NCBI GenBank assembly: GCA_958369755.1
Contig: CATXJC010000011.1
Location: 1 to 49,383 of the forward strand
Direction of reading: 5' to 3'
DNA from: an uncultured Prevotella sp.
Lineage (GTDB): Bacteria; Bacteroidota; Bacteroidia; Bacteroidales; Bacteroidaceae
DNA: 49,383 bases
Positions 18,201-25,297 of the stretch are shown here, one piece after another. The translations under genes were made by a program, and so were the position numbers. How positions within the stretch are numbered: the stretch's first letter is position 1; each line of letters starts with the position of its first letter. The notes below the pieces were generated by a model. The model saw nothing but the letters and a program-made list of their open reading frames with translations, was not told the DNA's origin and did no database searches.

Positions 18201-18980
18201 TCCGTTGAAAGGCTCTACGGTAGTAGGGAAGTTGTGGGTCTCAGCCTTCAGCGAGATGACACTCTCGATATCCTTCACCTGGAAGAAATCGCTGGTAGTC
18301 TGATCGGCTGGAGCAAACTGCTCGATAACAGGACCCTGAGAGAAAGCCACGTTGTCCTTGTAAGCAGAGAGGATCTTGTTAGGATTCTCGTTGGTGGTCT
18401 TCTTGATCATGTTGAAGAGAGAAGACTCCATCTCCTTACCGTCGATGATAAACTGGCCGCCGAAGATCTTGTGGCGGCAGTGCTCTGAGTTGATCTGTGC
18501 GAAACCGAAGATTTCGCTGTCGGTGAGAGGGCGTCCGTTCTCTTTCTCCAGCTTGTGGAGATAAGCCATTTCGTCCTCGCTGAGGGCAAGACCCTCTTCC
18601 TCGTTGTACTTTTCGAGGTCATCGACGTACTTGATAGGTTCTGGCTCATGGTTCACGGTGAACACATCCTGTCCGATACCTTTGTACATACGCTGGAGCA
18701 TAGGATCGTGCTCAGCGTCCTCGCTATCCACAGGGAAGTACTCCTCGATACGCGAAATGCCGTTAAGACTCATGTTCTGAGTTATCTCAACGGCATTCGT
18801 ACTCCAAGGAGTAATCATTTCACGGCGTGGGCCAACATAGAAGCCCTGCAACTGCTGGGCGTCCTCTAAAGTTGCGTCACCATAAAGCCAACAAAGTTCA
18901 TTGATTTCGTCCTGAGATGGTTTGTGGTCAATCTCGGTCGCAATCACACTCTTAGATGGAGTTCTGAAAAAAAGAATCAT
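15249..18980 (-). CDS. purL: Phosphoribosylformylglycinamidine synthase (large form)
   Basis: FGAM synthase catalyses the fourth step of purine synthesis: FGAR + ATP + glutamine to FGAM. This 1243-residue protein is the single-chain form that fuses the synthase and glutaminase domains. Visible motifs are NSEHCRHKIFGG, SLKAETHNFPTTVEPFNGAATGTGGEIRD (PurL core), GHDISAGGL, and the C-terminal class I amidotransferase: FCGGFSNSDVLGSAKGWAG, then GICNGCQLM with the nucleophile Cys near residue 1087, and HGEGRF. Its length is slightly below the E. coli enzyme. A probable promoter lies at 19065-19098. I see no purine riboswitch in the leader. Confidence 0.97.
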   Translation of the reverse strand: MILFFRTPSKSVIATEIDHKPSQDEINELCWLYGDATLEDAQQLQGFYVGPRREMITPWSTNAVEITQNMSLNGISRIEEYFPVDSEDAEHDPMLQRMYKGIGQDVFTVNHEPEPIKYVDDLEKYNEEEGLALSEDEMAYLHKLEKENGRPLTDSEIFGFAQINSEHCRHKIFGGQFIIDGKEMESSLFNMIKKTTNENPNKILSAYKDNVAFSQGPVIEQFAPADQTTSDFFQVKDIESVISLKAETHNFPTTVEPFNGAATGTGGEIRDRMGGGVGSWPIAGTACYMTAYPRLKDDNGKSDAERDWEDIMPVRKWLYQTPEQILIKASNGASDFGNKFGQPLITGSVLTFEHEENGEKYAYDKVIMLAGGVGYGKKRDYKKGEPQKGNKVVVVGGDNYRIGLGGGSVSSVDTGRYSNGIELNAVQRANPEMQKRAYNLVRALVENDENPVVSIHDHGSAGHLNCLSELVEECGGEIDMSKLPIGDKTLSAKEIIANESQERMGLLIDEKYISEVQKIADRERAPMYVVGETTGDAHFSFKQADGVKPFDLDVAQMFGHTPKTVMVDETVERKYEDVTYSADNLDEYLQRVLQMEAVACKDWLTNKVDRSVTGKIARQQGQGQIQLPLSDCGVVALDYRGEKGIVTAMGHAPQAGLADPKAGSVLSVAESLTNIVWAPLADGMDSISLSANWMWPCRSQKGEDARLYEGVKALSDFCCAIHVNVPTGKDSLSLTQQYPNGEKIIAPGTVIVSAGGEVSDVKKVVSPVLVNDKNSSLYHIDFSFDEQRLGGSAFAQSLGKVGSDVPTVKNPEYFVDCFNAVQELINRGWVMAGHDISAGGLITTLLEMTFANVEGGMKINLHDIADADIIKTLFAENPGVVIQVSDAHKDELKAFFDENGIGYAKIGYPAPELRKIIIKKEGFEHEFDIDALRDDWYKTSYLLDRKQSMNGMAKKRYTNYKKQPIEMNFGYGFKGTLASYGLDANRRKPSGIKAAIIREKGTNGEREMAYSMYLAGFDVKDVMMTDLISGRETLEDVNFIVFCGGFSNSDVLGSAKGWAGAFLYNPKAKEALDKFYAREDTLSLGICNGCQLMVELNLINPEHKHRSHLCHNTSKKFESTFLGLTIPQNDSVMFGSLSGDKLGIWVAHGEGRFYLPEPEDHYNIIAKYNYAEYPGNPNGSDYNVAGICSADGRHLAMMPHLERAIFPWQNAWYPADRRNDEVTPWIEAFVNARQWIEERALKK

Positions 18981-19064
18981 ACTATTTCTCTTTTTATATT
19001 GTTAATGTATTAATTCTACCTTGACAAAAGCCTACATATTATATATGCTTTTGCTTTCCGACTG

Positions 19065-19098
19065 CAAAGGTAATACAAAATTCTGATTTCGCCGCAAA
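19065..19098 (-). promoter_or_regulatory. Probable purL promoter
   Basis: Minus-strand -7 box TACCTTTG (plus CAAAGGTA, 19065-19072) with TTTG (plus CAAA, 19095-19098) 22 bases upstream. This matches the Bacteroidetes consensus with a slightly long spacer, about 85 bases before the purL start. Confidence 0.55.
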
Positions 19099-19207
19099 GA
19101 ATACGCATTTATTTTCTTTTTTTAGTTAAAAAGGTGATAAATAGTGATTTAGTGGTTAAAATTTTATAAATGGATTAGACAAATAAGGTTTATTGGAGTC
19201 TTATCAG

Positions 19208-19215
19208 TAACTTTG
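19208..19215 (+). promoter_or_regulatory. Probable -7 box of the OmpA lipoprotein gene
   Basis: TAACTTTG fits TAnnTTTG exactly and is followed by C as in strong promoters. No good TTTG lies at the expected distance upstream; TTTATTGG around 19189 is close but weak. Confidence 0.45.
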
Positions 19216-19326
19216 CATCCAGAAAGAGACGCGTAAGGCGTTTTATATGGAGGGCGTAACTGCCGTCTATATAATAACATAGTGATTAAAAAACAATAAC
19301 AGAAAATTTAAAAATCGAAAGCAAAT

Positions 19327-20187
19327 ATGAAACAGACTAAAATTTTTGTAATGGCAATGATGGCTGTAGCCCTGATGGCTACTAGCTGTGCTAGTAAGAA
19401 GGATCTCCAGAATTGTCAATCTGAAAATAGAGAATTGACTGCCAATTATCAGGCAACCAAGGAGAAGTTGGCTGCTGCTGAGGCTAGCCTTGCTGCTGCG
19501 CAGGAGCAGTTGAGCAGTACCAAGAAGGATTATGCCAAGTTGCAGAACTCTCTGGACAAGAGTCTGACCAATGCCAATCAGAACAACATCAGCATTGAGA
19601 AGCTCGTTGACCAGATTAATGAAAGCAACCAGTATATCCGTCATCTGGTAGAGGTGAAGAGCAAGAGCGATTCACTCAACATGGTTCTTACCAACAACCT
19701 GACCCGTTCGCTCAGCCGTGAGGAGATGAAGGAGGTTGACGTTCAGGTGATGAAGGGTGTGGTTTACATCTCTCTGGCTGACAACATGCTCTATCAGAGC
19801 GGTAGCTACGAGGTAAACAGCCGTGCCAAGGAAACTTTGAGCAAGATTGCAAAGATCATCCAGGACTACAAGGATTACGATGTGCTCATCGAGGGTAACA
19901 CCGATAACGTGCCTGTAAGCACTACCAGTGCCAAGATGAAGAACATCCGCAACAACTGGGATCTCTCTGCTCTCCGTGCTTCTTCTGTAGTTCAGTATCT
20001 CCAGGACAACTTCGGTGTTAGTCCTAAGCGTATGACTGCTGGTGGTCGTGGTGAGTACAATCCTGTAACTACCAATGATACTGAGGTGGGCAAGATGCGT
20101 AACCGTCGTACACAGATCATCATCACTCCTAAGCTCGACCAGTTTATGGACTTGATCGACAAGGCTCCAGAGGATTCTCAGAAGTAA
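19327..20187 (+). CDS. OmpA-family peptidoglycan-associated lipoprotein
   Basis: A 286-residue outer-membrane lipoprotein with lipobox MATSC (Cys21). Residues ~25-100 form an Ala/Leu/Lys-rich coiled coil (ATKEKLAAAEASLAAAQEQL). Residues ~140-270 are an OmpA/MotB C-terminal domain: LYQSGSYEVNSRAKETLSKIAKII, VLIEGNTDNVPVSTTS, NNWDLSALRASSVVQYL, and MTAGGRGEYNPV...NRRTQIIITP. The domain binds peptidoglycan, and the coil probably spans part of the periplasm. It has its own promoter and a strong terminator, so it is a single-gene unit. Codon use looks like that of a highly expressed gene. Confidence 0.92.
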   Translation: MKQTKIFVMAMMAVALMATSCASKKDLQNCQSENRELTANYQATKEKLAAAEASLAAAQEQLSSTKKDYAKLQNSLDKSLTNANQNNISIEKLVDQINESNQYIRHLVEVKSKSDSLNMVLTNNLTRSLSREEMKEVDVQVMKGVVYISLADNMLYQSGSYEVNSRAKETLSKIAKIIQDYKDYDVLIEGNTDNVPVSTTSAKMKNIRNNWDLSALRASSVVQYLQDNFGVSPKRMTAGGRGEYNPVTTNDTEVGKMRNRRTQIIITPKLDQFMDLIDKAPEDSQK

Positions 20188-20216
20188 TGAAATTCTGAAA
20201 GTGATATAAAAGAAGT

Positions 20217-20265
20217 GACCTCTCCTTCGTTCATTAGAAATTGAACGATGGAGAGGTCTTCTTTT
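20217..20265 (+). terminator. Terminator of the OmpA lipoprotein gene
   Basis: GACCTCTCC-T-TCGTTCA pairs with TGAACGA-T-GGAGAGGTC (20217-20258) with one T/T mismatch, followed by TTCTTTTTAG. It begins 29 bases after the stop codon. Confidence 0.88.
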
Positions 20266-20293
20266 TAGTATTGTCTCCTTAATAAACGGTAAA

Positions 20294-21193
20294 ATGAAAA
20301 ATATTTCTTGTAATCAAAAACAAGTTCTAAACATAATTAAACTGGTGCTAATTTGCTTCTTACTCATGATATTGTTATGGGTCGGTAAGTGGCTGGTGCG
20401 TATCTTCTGGTTTGATACTTTTGTTGTTCCTAGTAATTCTATGATGCCAACTTTGCAACCAGGTGACAAGATAATAGCAGATAAACTTTGTTTTGGTGCA
20501 AGAATCTATCGAAAATTCCATTTTGACAAACAAGGGGTTGAATTACAGTGCTTTAGAATGAAAGGTATGGGGGATTTGAGACGTAATGATGTCTTTGTGT
20601 TTAATAAACCAGTCATTAATCATCATATTACGTTTGTTATCAATTATGTGTATTGCAAGCGCTGCATCGGCTTGCCTGGTGATTCTGTGAGCATTCGCAA
20701 TGGTTATTATCGCAATAATAATGATAGGGGTGTCTTGGGCTGCAGAGAGAATCAAACTGTTTTGCGTGAGATGCCAGATACATTGATCTCTCCTGAAGTA
20801 ATGTGTGCGATGCCGTACGATGAACATTTGCCGAAGTGGACGATTAAAAATTTCGGGCCTTTGTATATTCCCCGTAAAGGGGATGTCATAACGATTACCC
20901 CCAAAGAGGCTGTACTTTATCTGGCAATTTTAGAGTGGGAATTGAAGGGTAAAATCACAATTGATTGGGAGAAAAATAAAGTTTTTGTCAAACACAAACT
21001 TCTGTCTCGCCACACGTTCCTTCATGATTATTATTTTGCCGGTGGTGATAATGTAGTAGATTCTCATGATTCTCGTTATTGGGGCTTGGTTCCAGACATC
21101 TATATTATTGGTATTGTAAAGCGTATAGAGTATTCAAAAGCTAGAGTAACTGGTAAGTACGATTGGAGACGCTTTCTGCGTTGCGTAAAGTGA
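20294..21193 (+). CDS. lepB: Type I signal peptidase
   Basis: Membrane serine protease that removes signal peptides at the outer face of the inner membrane. This 299-residue protein has one N-terminal membrane segment (residues ~15-40), the nucleophile motif VPSNSMMPTLQPGD with Ser49, the box with the general-base lysine YCKRCIGLPGDSVSI (Lys122), and box E AGGDNVVDSHDSRYWGLVP near the end. Compared with the usual long Bacteroidetes LepB it is short, with a single transmembrane helix, so it may be an auxiliary enzyme. It is AT-richer than the OmpA gene before it. It stands alone between two terminators and lies 1.3 kb upstream of the peptide cassettes. Confidence 0.88.
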   Translation: MKNISCNQKQVLNIIKLVLICFLLMILLWVGKWLVRIFWFDTFVVPSNSMMPTLQPGDKIIADKLCFGARIYRKFHFDKQGVELQCFRMKGMGDLRRNDVFVFNKPVINHHITFVINYVYCKRCIGLPGDSVSIRNGYYRNNNDRGVLGCRENQTVLREMPDTLISPEVMCAMPYDEHLPKWTIKNFGPLYIPRKGDVITITPKEAVLYLAILEWELKGKITIDWEKNKVFVKHKLLSRHTFLHDYYFAGGDNVVDSHDSRYWGLVPDIYIIGIVKRIEYSKARVTGKYDWRRFLRCVK

Positions 21194-21224
21194 ATAAGTG
21201 AGTTTGAAAAAAACTCACTTATTC
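21192..21224 (+). terminator. Hairpin at the end of the signal peptidase gene
   Basis: A perfect 14-bp stem (GAATAAGTGAGTTT with AAACTCACTTATTC) begins inside the stop codon. There is no clear T run after it, so it may stop transcription only partly or protect the 3' end. Confidence 0.6.
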
Positions 21225-21357
21225 ATATTGATTACAATTGGGATTGCCAAATCTCATAGGTGTAAAAATTGTAGTAAAGAGTTAGATAGAGCTTTTATTG
21301 TTATCAAACACTTTTTATGGTCTTGTTATAGATAAGCTGCCTAATTGGCAAATTACT

Positions 21358-21402
21358 GGCTCAGGGGAGATTGTCCGTGGATAAGACAACCTCTCCTGAG
21401 CC
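21358..21402. repeat. Long imperfect hairpin
   Basis: GGCTCAGGGGAG...TTGTC pairs with GACAA..CTCTCCTGAGCC around a 9-base loop, with one irregularity. It is a very stable structure in a gene-free region. It could be a repeat element or part of a small RNA; nothing decides between them. Confidence 0.55.
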
Positions 21403-21518
21403 CTGATTATGGTAGTCGAGGACGGGCTAAAAGCCCCCAAGTACCTAAGTGTCCCCAAGAGCGTAACGTTCTTGAAAAACTAAAAAGAGTGAGTTATGGA
21501 CTTATGCCTCACCCGCTT

Positions 21519-21541
21519 TGGGCTTTCAGCCCGTTTTTAAC
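21519..21541 (+). terminator. GC-rich hairpin with T run
   Basis: GGGCTTTCAGCCC followed by GTTTTT looks like an intrinsic terminator. An inverted partner, CGGGCTAAAAGCCCC, lies about 95 bases upstream (near 21423), so the pair also resembles a dispersed REP-like element. Confidence 0.45.
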
Positions 21542-21691
21542 CATACAGGTTGAACTTTCTTCTATGATCAGCTTAAAAGATTCATAGTTTTCTCTTACGT
21601 GAAAAAGTTTTTTTTGAAAAAAAAGTCTCATAGTCTCATTTTTTAGCTGAAAATATTGACTTAAAGTATTGGTATATAATGAGATAAAAAG

Positions 21692-21729
21692 AATGAGACT
21701 TCTCTATTCTGAAGTCGAGAAGTCTCATT
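21692..21729. repeat. Hairpin with TGAGACTTCTC arms
   Basis: AATGAGACTTCTC (21692-21704) and GAGAAGTCTCATT (21717-21729) are perfect inverted copies. Further AGTCTCAT fragments lie at about 21622, 21629 and 21742, so the motif has spread locally. Confidence 0.6.
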
Positions 21730-21755
21730 AATGTATCATAGAAGTCTCATTATTT

Positions 21756-21920
21756 TACTTTTTTCTTTACGAGAAACTTCGTTCCATCTGCAAATTTCTT
21801 CTGTTTCATGGTCACCTTCACCTGCTGCGCATCGAAATAACTATTTTCGCATTGTTTTCCTGTCTCCACTTGGCTTCATCTACAAATGAAGAGACTTCAT
21901 TCATGGCTTTCATGTGACTC
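21756..21920 (-). pseudogene. Decayed gene fragment with frameshift
   Basis: Two minus-strand frames read as one protein if a frameshift is allowed: MKAMNEVSSFVDEAKWRQ (from about 21920) and then QQVKVTMKQKKFADGTKF, ending LVKKKVK and a stop near 21756. The lack of a long open frame and the shift between the parts suggest a truncated, broken gene. I cannot name the family. The fragment is bounded by short TGAGACT repeats. Confidence 0.4.
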
Positions 21921-22337
21921 TAAGAATCTTAATGTTTTCTTTCATTCCTCCTTTATGTAATCTCTTGCCCAATATTAGTCCCAGCGTATGGGCATTCATT
22001 GCCCGCAGTACGGGCACTTGTTGCCCAGCGCTTGTTCTGTGGATGCCCACTTGATGGGCTGTGGATGCCCATGCGACGGGTATGGTGGGACCCGCTAATG
22101 GGTGTCTTTTGCTATTTTTGCGATTTCTTCATCAGGAATCATTCTAAGAATATCCCATGCATGTACCTTTATTTTGCCCATATTTACTATTTCCTATTGT
22201 TTCTATCTACCGGCAAAGGTAGAAAAAATAATTGAAACATGCAAATAAATAACTGATTATTAAGTGGTTGTAAATATTAAAAAATCTATCAACCACTTAT
22301 GATTTGCAATCCGGCGTTAAAAAATGCCCTAACCTAT

Positions 22338-22359
22338 TTAGTGTTCGCTGAATTAATGT
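22338..22359. promoter_or_regulatory. Upstream copy of a 20-bp motif flanking the regulator promoter
   Basis: TAGTGTTCGCTGAATTAATG here and TAGTGTTCACTGAATAATG at 22448-22467 are nearly identical direct repeats, about 110 bp apart. They bracket the promoter at 22397-22428. They may be operators or relics of a small insertion. Confidence 0.45.
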
Positions 22360-22396
22360 GAAGCATCTAATGATTAGATATTTATAACACTTTTAG

Positions 22397-22428
22397 CTTG
22401 GCTATTTCACTAAAATTTAGTATCTTTG
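22397..22428 (+). promoter_or_regulatory. Promoter of the first TPR/HTH regulator gene
   Basis: CTTG (22397-22400) and -7 box TATCTTTG (22421-22428) are separated by 20 bases, close to the Bacteroidetes consensus. The leader to the start codon is about 50 bases and contains the second copy of the 20-bp motif. Confidence 0.65.
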
Positions 22429-22486
22429 TCATGTTAAAGAGAATAATTAGTGTTCACTGAATAATGTCTAAAAGTTAATTGATAGA

Positions 22487-24187
22487 ATGAAAAGAATATT
22501 GTTATCAAATAAAAACTGTATAAATGTGCTTTTGGGGTTGATAGTATCATTATTTGTTGCATGTACTTCAAACGAGAAGCAACGGTTGCTGCAAATAGAG
22601 AACGTGTTGGAGGAATCCCCCGACACAGCTTGGGCTATGTTGAGTCAAGATGAAAATCGTCTTTCTAAATACTCCAAATCAGACAGAATGAAATATTTGT
22701 TGCTTCGAACAGAAGCAATGAATAAACTCTTTTATGCAATGGATACCATCAATTATATGAATGATGTATTAGAATATTATGCATTTTATGGCAATACTGG
22801 AGAAAAGGCCTGGGCTAACTATTTAATGGGCTGTGTATATCGTGATAAGGGAAATAGTCCCAAGGCTTTGCTATATTATAATGAAGCTGTCGCAAAAATA
22901 GATACAACAAAGAGCGGTTGTAACTTCACCCTCTTGTCTAAAGTTTATGGACAAATGGCAGATATCTATAGATTGCAACGTTATCCACAAATGGAATCGA
23001 AGATACTTGACAAGAAGGCATTAGTTGCATTGATGACAAATGATACATTAGGATATGTTCGTGCACAAGAACGTAAAATAAGCGTTTTCTATCAACTAGG
23101 GAAAATGGATTCGGTTTATCAAATTGCAACTCGGGCTTATCGATACTACAAAAAAATAGGTAAGGATGATTATGCTGCTGCAACTTTAATACCATTGACG
23201 GAAATCTACTTAAAGAGGAAGGACTATGTAAAAGCCAAGCGAACACTCGATGAATATCTTGCAAAGTCCAAACTATTGGATGAAAAAGGAGAACCTTTAT
23301 ATCCTGGAACAGAATATTTCTATAATTATCTTGGTTGGTATTATATAGAGGTAGGACAATTGGATTCTGCTTTATGTTGCTATCGCAAATTGTTGAACAA
23401 CCCTTCTGATATAGAAAATTTAGAAACTGGATATAAGGGTTTAATGTCTATATATAGTCACAAAGGAATGGTAGATTCTGTGGTGAAGTATGTACGTTTG
23501 TATGCAGATGCAAATGACACCGTAAACTTCCGGCTATCAGCAAAAGAAGTAGGTAAGGTGCAGGCTTTGTTCGATTATTCAGAAAGTCAAAAAGAAGCTG
23601 CGAGAAAGGCAGAAGAAGCGAAAAATGTTTGGAAAGCCTTATTTATGTCTCTCTTAATGATAGTGATATTACTTTTGGTAATAAGAAAAATGAAGGCAAG
23701 AAATCAAAAAATACAAACTCAATATGATTATACCAAGAAAGAATTGGTATCAACTAAAAAGGAGAGCAAGCTTAAAGATTCTAAAATAGTAAATCTGAAT
23801 GGGATATTGAGTATCTATAAAACGAATGCGAATGAAGAAAAATGGAAAAAAGAAAATATATTTGTGGAATCAAAGATTATTCTAGCATTCCAAGCATACG
23901 CTAATACAGGTAAACAACCAACTGTTAGTGAATGGAAAGACCTGCAGAAATTAGTTGAAGCTAGTTTGCCTGCTTTTTGGCAAAAATTATCTTCGTTTGA
24001 AGACATTTTAGATGATGAGTTTAGAATTTGTCTACTGACAAGACTTTCTTTCATGCCCTCTCAGATAGCTAATCTCCTGGGGGCTTCAAAGCAGAGTATT
24101 ACAAATAAACGCAAGAAACTAGTTCAAATGCTGTTTAAATCTGACAATATAAAGAAGTTCGATGCATTGATTAAGGAGATGGAATGA
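22487..24187 (+). CDS. Membrane-spanning TPR regulator with C-terminal HTH (cassette A)
   Basis: A 566-residue one-component regulator. The N terminus is a signal peptide with lipobox-like FVACTS. Residues ~35-370 are tetratricopeptide-like helices placed in the periplasm. A single transmembrane helix (ALFMSLLMIVILLLVI, ~390-408) leads to a cytoplasmic coiled coil and a C-terminal helix-turn-helix near 515-540 (PSQIANLLGASKQSITNKRKKL), similar to sigma/LuxR-type HTHs of Bacteroidetes TPR regulators. Cassette B carries a paralogue of nearly the same length and mostly the same residues (39506-41200). The stop codon lies 5 bases before the first copy of TGTACTAAATRTACT, so it probably controls the next operon. 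Confidence 0.85.
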   Translation: MKRILLSNKNCINVLLGLIVSLFVACTSNEKQRLLQIENVLEESPDTAWAMLSQDENRLSKYSKSDRMKYLLLRTEAMNKLFYAMDTINYMNDVLEYYAFYGNTGEKAWANYLMGCVYRDKGNSPKALLYYNEAVAKIDTTKSGCNFTLLSKVYGQMADIYRLQRYPQMESKILDKKALVALMTNDTLGYVRAQERKISVFYQLGKMDSVYQIATRAYRYYKKIGKDDYAAATLIPLTEIYLKRKDYVKAKRTLDEYLAKSKLLDEKGEPLYPGTEYFYNYLGWYYIEVGQLDSALCCYRKLLNNPSDIENLETGYKGLMSIYSHKGMVDSVVKYVRLYADANDTVNFRLSAKEVGKVQALFDYSESQKEAARKAEEAKNVWKALFMSLLMIVILLLVIRKMKARNQKIQTQYDYTKKELVSTKKESKLKDSKIVNLNGILSIYKTNANEEKWKKENIFVESKIILAFQAYANTGKQPTVSEWKDLQKLVEASLPAFWQKLSSFEDILDDEFRICLLTRLSFMPSQIANLLGASKQSITNKRKKLVQMLFKSDNIKKFDALIKEME

Positions 24188-24191
24188 AGTA

Positions 24192-24206
24192 TGTACTAAA
24201 TATACT
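24192..24206. promoter_or_regulatory. Operator copy A1
   Basis: TGTACTAAATATACT, a near-direct repeat of GTACT/ATACT with 9-base period, 5 bases after the regulator stop. It matches the motif at 24273, 41205 and 41285. Confidence 0.7.
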
Positions 24207-24272
24207 TTTAGCTCTAACATTCAGATTTAATGTGAGTTACAAGCAATAAATCCAACTCTTTCTGAAAGATAG

Positions 24273-24287
24273 TGTACTAAATGTACT
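24273..24287. promoter_or_regulatory. Operator copy A2
   Basis: TGTACTAAATGTACT, 81 bp after copy A1 and starting 22 bp before the TTTG -33 element. Cassette B has the same 22-bp distance. The placement suits an activator that contacts RNA polymerase. Confidence 0.75.
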
Positions 24288-24294
24288 GCTGATA

Positions 24295-24326
24295 TTTGGA
24301 AGTTAAGCTTTTTCGCCCTATTTTTG
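24295..24326 (+). promoter_or_regulatory. Promoter of the cassette A peptide operon
   Basis: TTTG (24295-24298), a 20-base spacer, then TATTTTTG (24319-24326) match the Bacteroidetes consensus. The cassette B promoter (41307-41338) has the same form and spacing. Confidence 0.85.
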
Positions 24327-24360
24327 CAGACATAAAACAACAATTAAAAATAAAAATGAA

Positions 24361-24720
24361 ATGAAAAGATTTTTAATAATGATTTATGCGTGTCTGCTTT
24401 TTAACGGAAATGTTTTAGCTGGCACAAAACTTAGAGTGGAAATGCAACCCAACTCTTTTGAAAACCCTACTAAGCCTGGTATTCCATGGGAACGAGAAAT
24501 GCCCTGGTCACCACAAGTCTTTTTAGAGGATAATCTCTTGTCTTTTGAGTCTAGCAGCGCACCTATTATGATATATGTATACAGAGGTGACAAAATTGTT
24601 TACAGCCTGACAGCTCCGGAAGGGAGCACAAATGCGGTTTTTCCTAGTACCTTAAAAGGTGACTTTATCTTGTATATGATTTATGGCGATACTGTGTATC
24701 GTGGAGAAATCAATCTTTAA
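24361..24720 (+). CDS. Small secreted DUF3244-type protein (cassette A)
   Basis: A 119-residue secreted protein with a signal peptide ending NVLAG. The mature part is a single beta-sandwich-like domain; ILYMIYGDTVYRGEINL at the end and IYVYRGDKIVYSL in the middle fit DUF3244. It has no lipobox and no Cys in the mature part. It is the first gene after the promoter and lies 13 bases before the thioredoxin-like gene. The cassette B copy (41369-41728) is clearly homologous. Function unknown. Confidence 0.75.
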   Translation: MKRFLIMIYACLLFNGNVLAGTKLRVEMQPNSFENPTKPGIPWEREMPWSPQVFLEDNLLSFESSSAPIMIYVYRGDKIVYSLTAPEGSTNAVFPSTLKGDFILYMIYGDTVYRGEINL

Positions 24721-24733
24721 AGGGATAGGAAAA

Positions 24734-25297
24734 ATGAAGAATCCAAAGTTGACCATAATAGGCTTAATCATGTGCTCGTTCTTTTCAGGATGTAACTTGG
24801 AGAAAGAACAAGTAAGAGACAATATAGAACAAATGAAATCTCGACCAATAAAATTATGCCTTGACAAAATGGAGTGCCGACGTAACCCTCTAAGTAAATT
24901 AGGGAAGAAATTCACTATGGTTGTATATGTGGATTCTGCTGTTTGCAGTCCTTGTGCTTTGGGGAAACTACGTTTTTGGAATCCTTTGATTTCTGAAGCA
25001 AAGAAAGAACGAATAGATATAGACTATGTATTTATCTTGTCTCCTAAAAAAGAGGAATTAGAAGACGTAAACATGGAATTGGAAATTACCGATTTGCAAT
25101 CTTCTGTCTATTTAGATACAGAAAATGTATTTCAAAGAAGTAATGTAACTATACCCAAAAGTCAACAATATCATTCATTTCTTTTAGACAAAGAATTCAA
25201 TGTTATTTTGATAGGTAGTCCTATTGAAAAAGAGAAAATTAAATGTATTTATAAAAGTATAATAAGTGGAAAATGTAAAACTAAAATCGTAATGTAA
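24734..25297 (+). CDS. Thioredoxin-fold lipoprotein with CxxC (cassette A)
   Basis: A 187-residue lipoprotein with lipobox FFSGC. After a conserved stretch (KLCLDKMECRRNPL) comes VYVDSAVCSPCALGKLRFW, a CxxC active site at the start of the first helix as in TlpA/redoxin proteins, then IDIDYVFILSPKK, VYLDTENVF and YHSFLLDKEFNVILIGSPI, the normal order of a thioredoxin fold. The frame is open further upstream, but the ATG at 24734 begins the signal peptide. Its stop overlaps the peptide start by one base (TAATG). I infer that it oxidises or isomerises the Cys-rich peptide made by the next gene. Confidence 0.75.
   Translation: MKNPKLTIIGLIMCSFFSGCNLEKEQVRDNIEQMKSRPIKLCLDKMECRRNPLSKLGKKFTMVVYVDSAVCSPCALGKLRFWNPLISEAKKERIDIDYVFILSPKKEELEDVNMELEITDLQSSVYLDTENVFQRSNVTIPKSQQYHSFLLDKEFNVILIGSPIEKEKIKCIYKSIISGKCKTKIVM

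Larger units (their letters stand above)
18981..19326. other. Divergent intergenic region between purL and the OmpA lipoprotein gene
   Basis: AT-rich and gene-free. It carries a minus-strand promoter for purL (19065-19098) and a plus-strand -7 box for the OmpA gene (about 19208). The leaders are about 85 and 110 bases long. No clear riboswitch fold or operator was noticed. Confidence 0.6.
21194..22486. other. 1.3-kb gene-poor region with hairpins and remnants
   Basis: No intact gene was found. From left to right it holds a long imperfect hairpin (21358-21402), a pair of inverted GGGCT..AGCCC elements (21424-21437 and 21519-21540), a 13-bp stem hairpin with TGAGACTTCTC (21692-21729), a decayed gene fragment on the minus strand (about 21756-21920), a patch of short alternating GGGC/GCCC inverted repeats (21985-22115), a hairpin at 22261-22299, two near-copies of a 20-bp motif (22338 and 22447), and the promoter of the first TPR regulator. 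Confidence 0.65.

Noticed and set aside
18981..19064. Purine-type riboswitch before purL
   Set aside because: The leader is short and AT-rich and I could not fold a plausible three-way junction with conserved loops.
19267..19644. Antisense hydrophobic frame over the OmpA gene start
   Set aside because: Mirrors the coiled-coil codons of the real gene; no independent signals.
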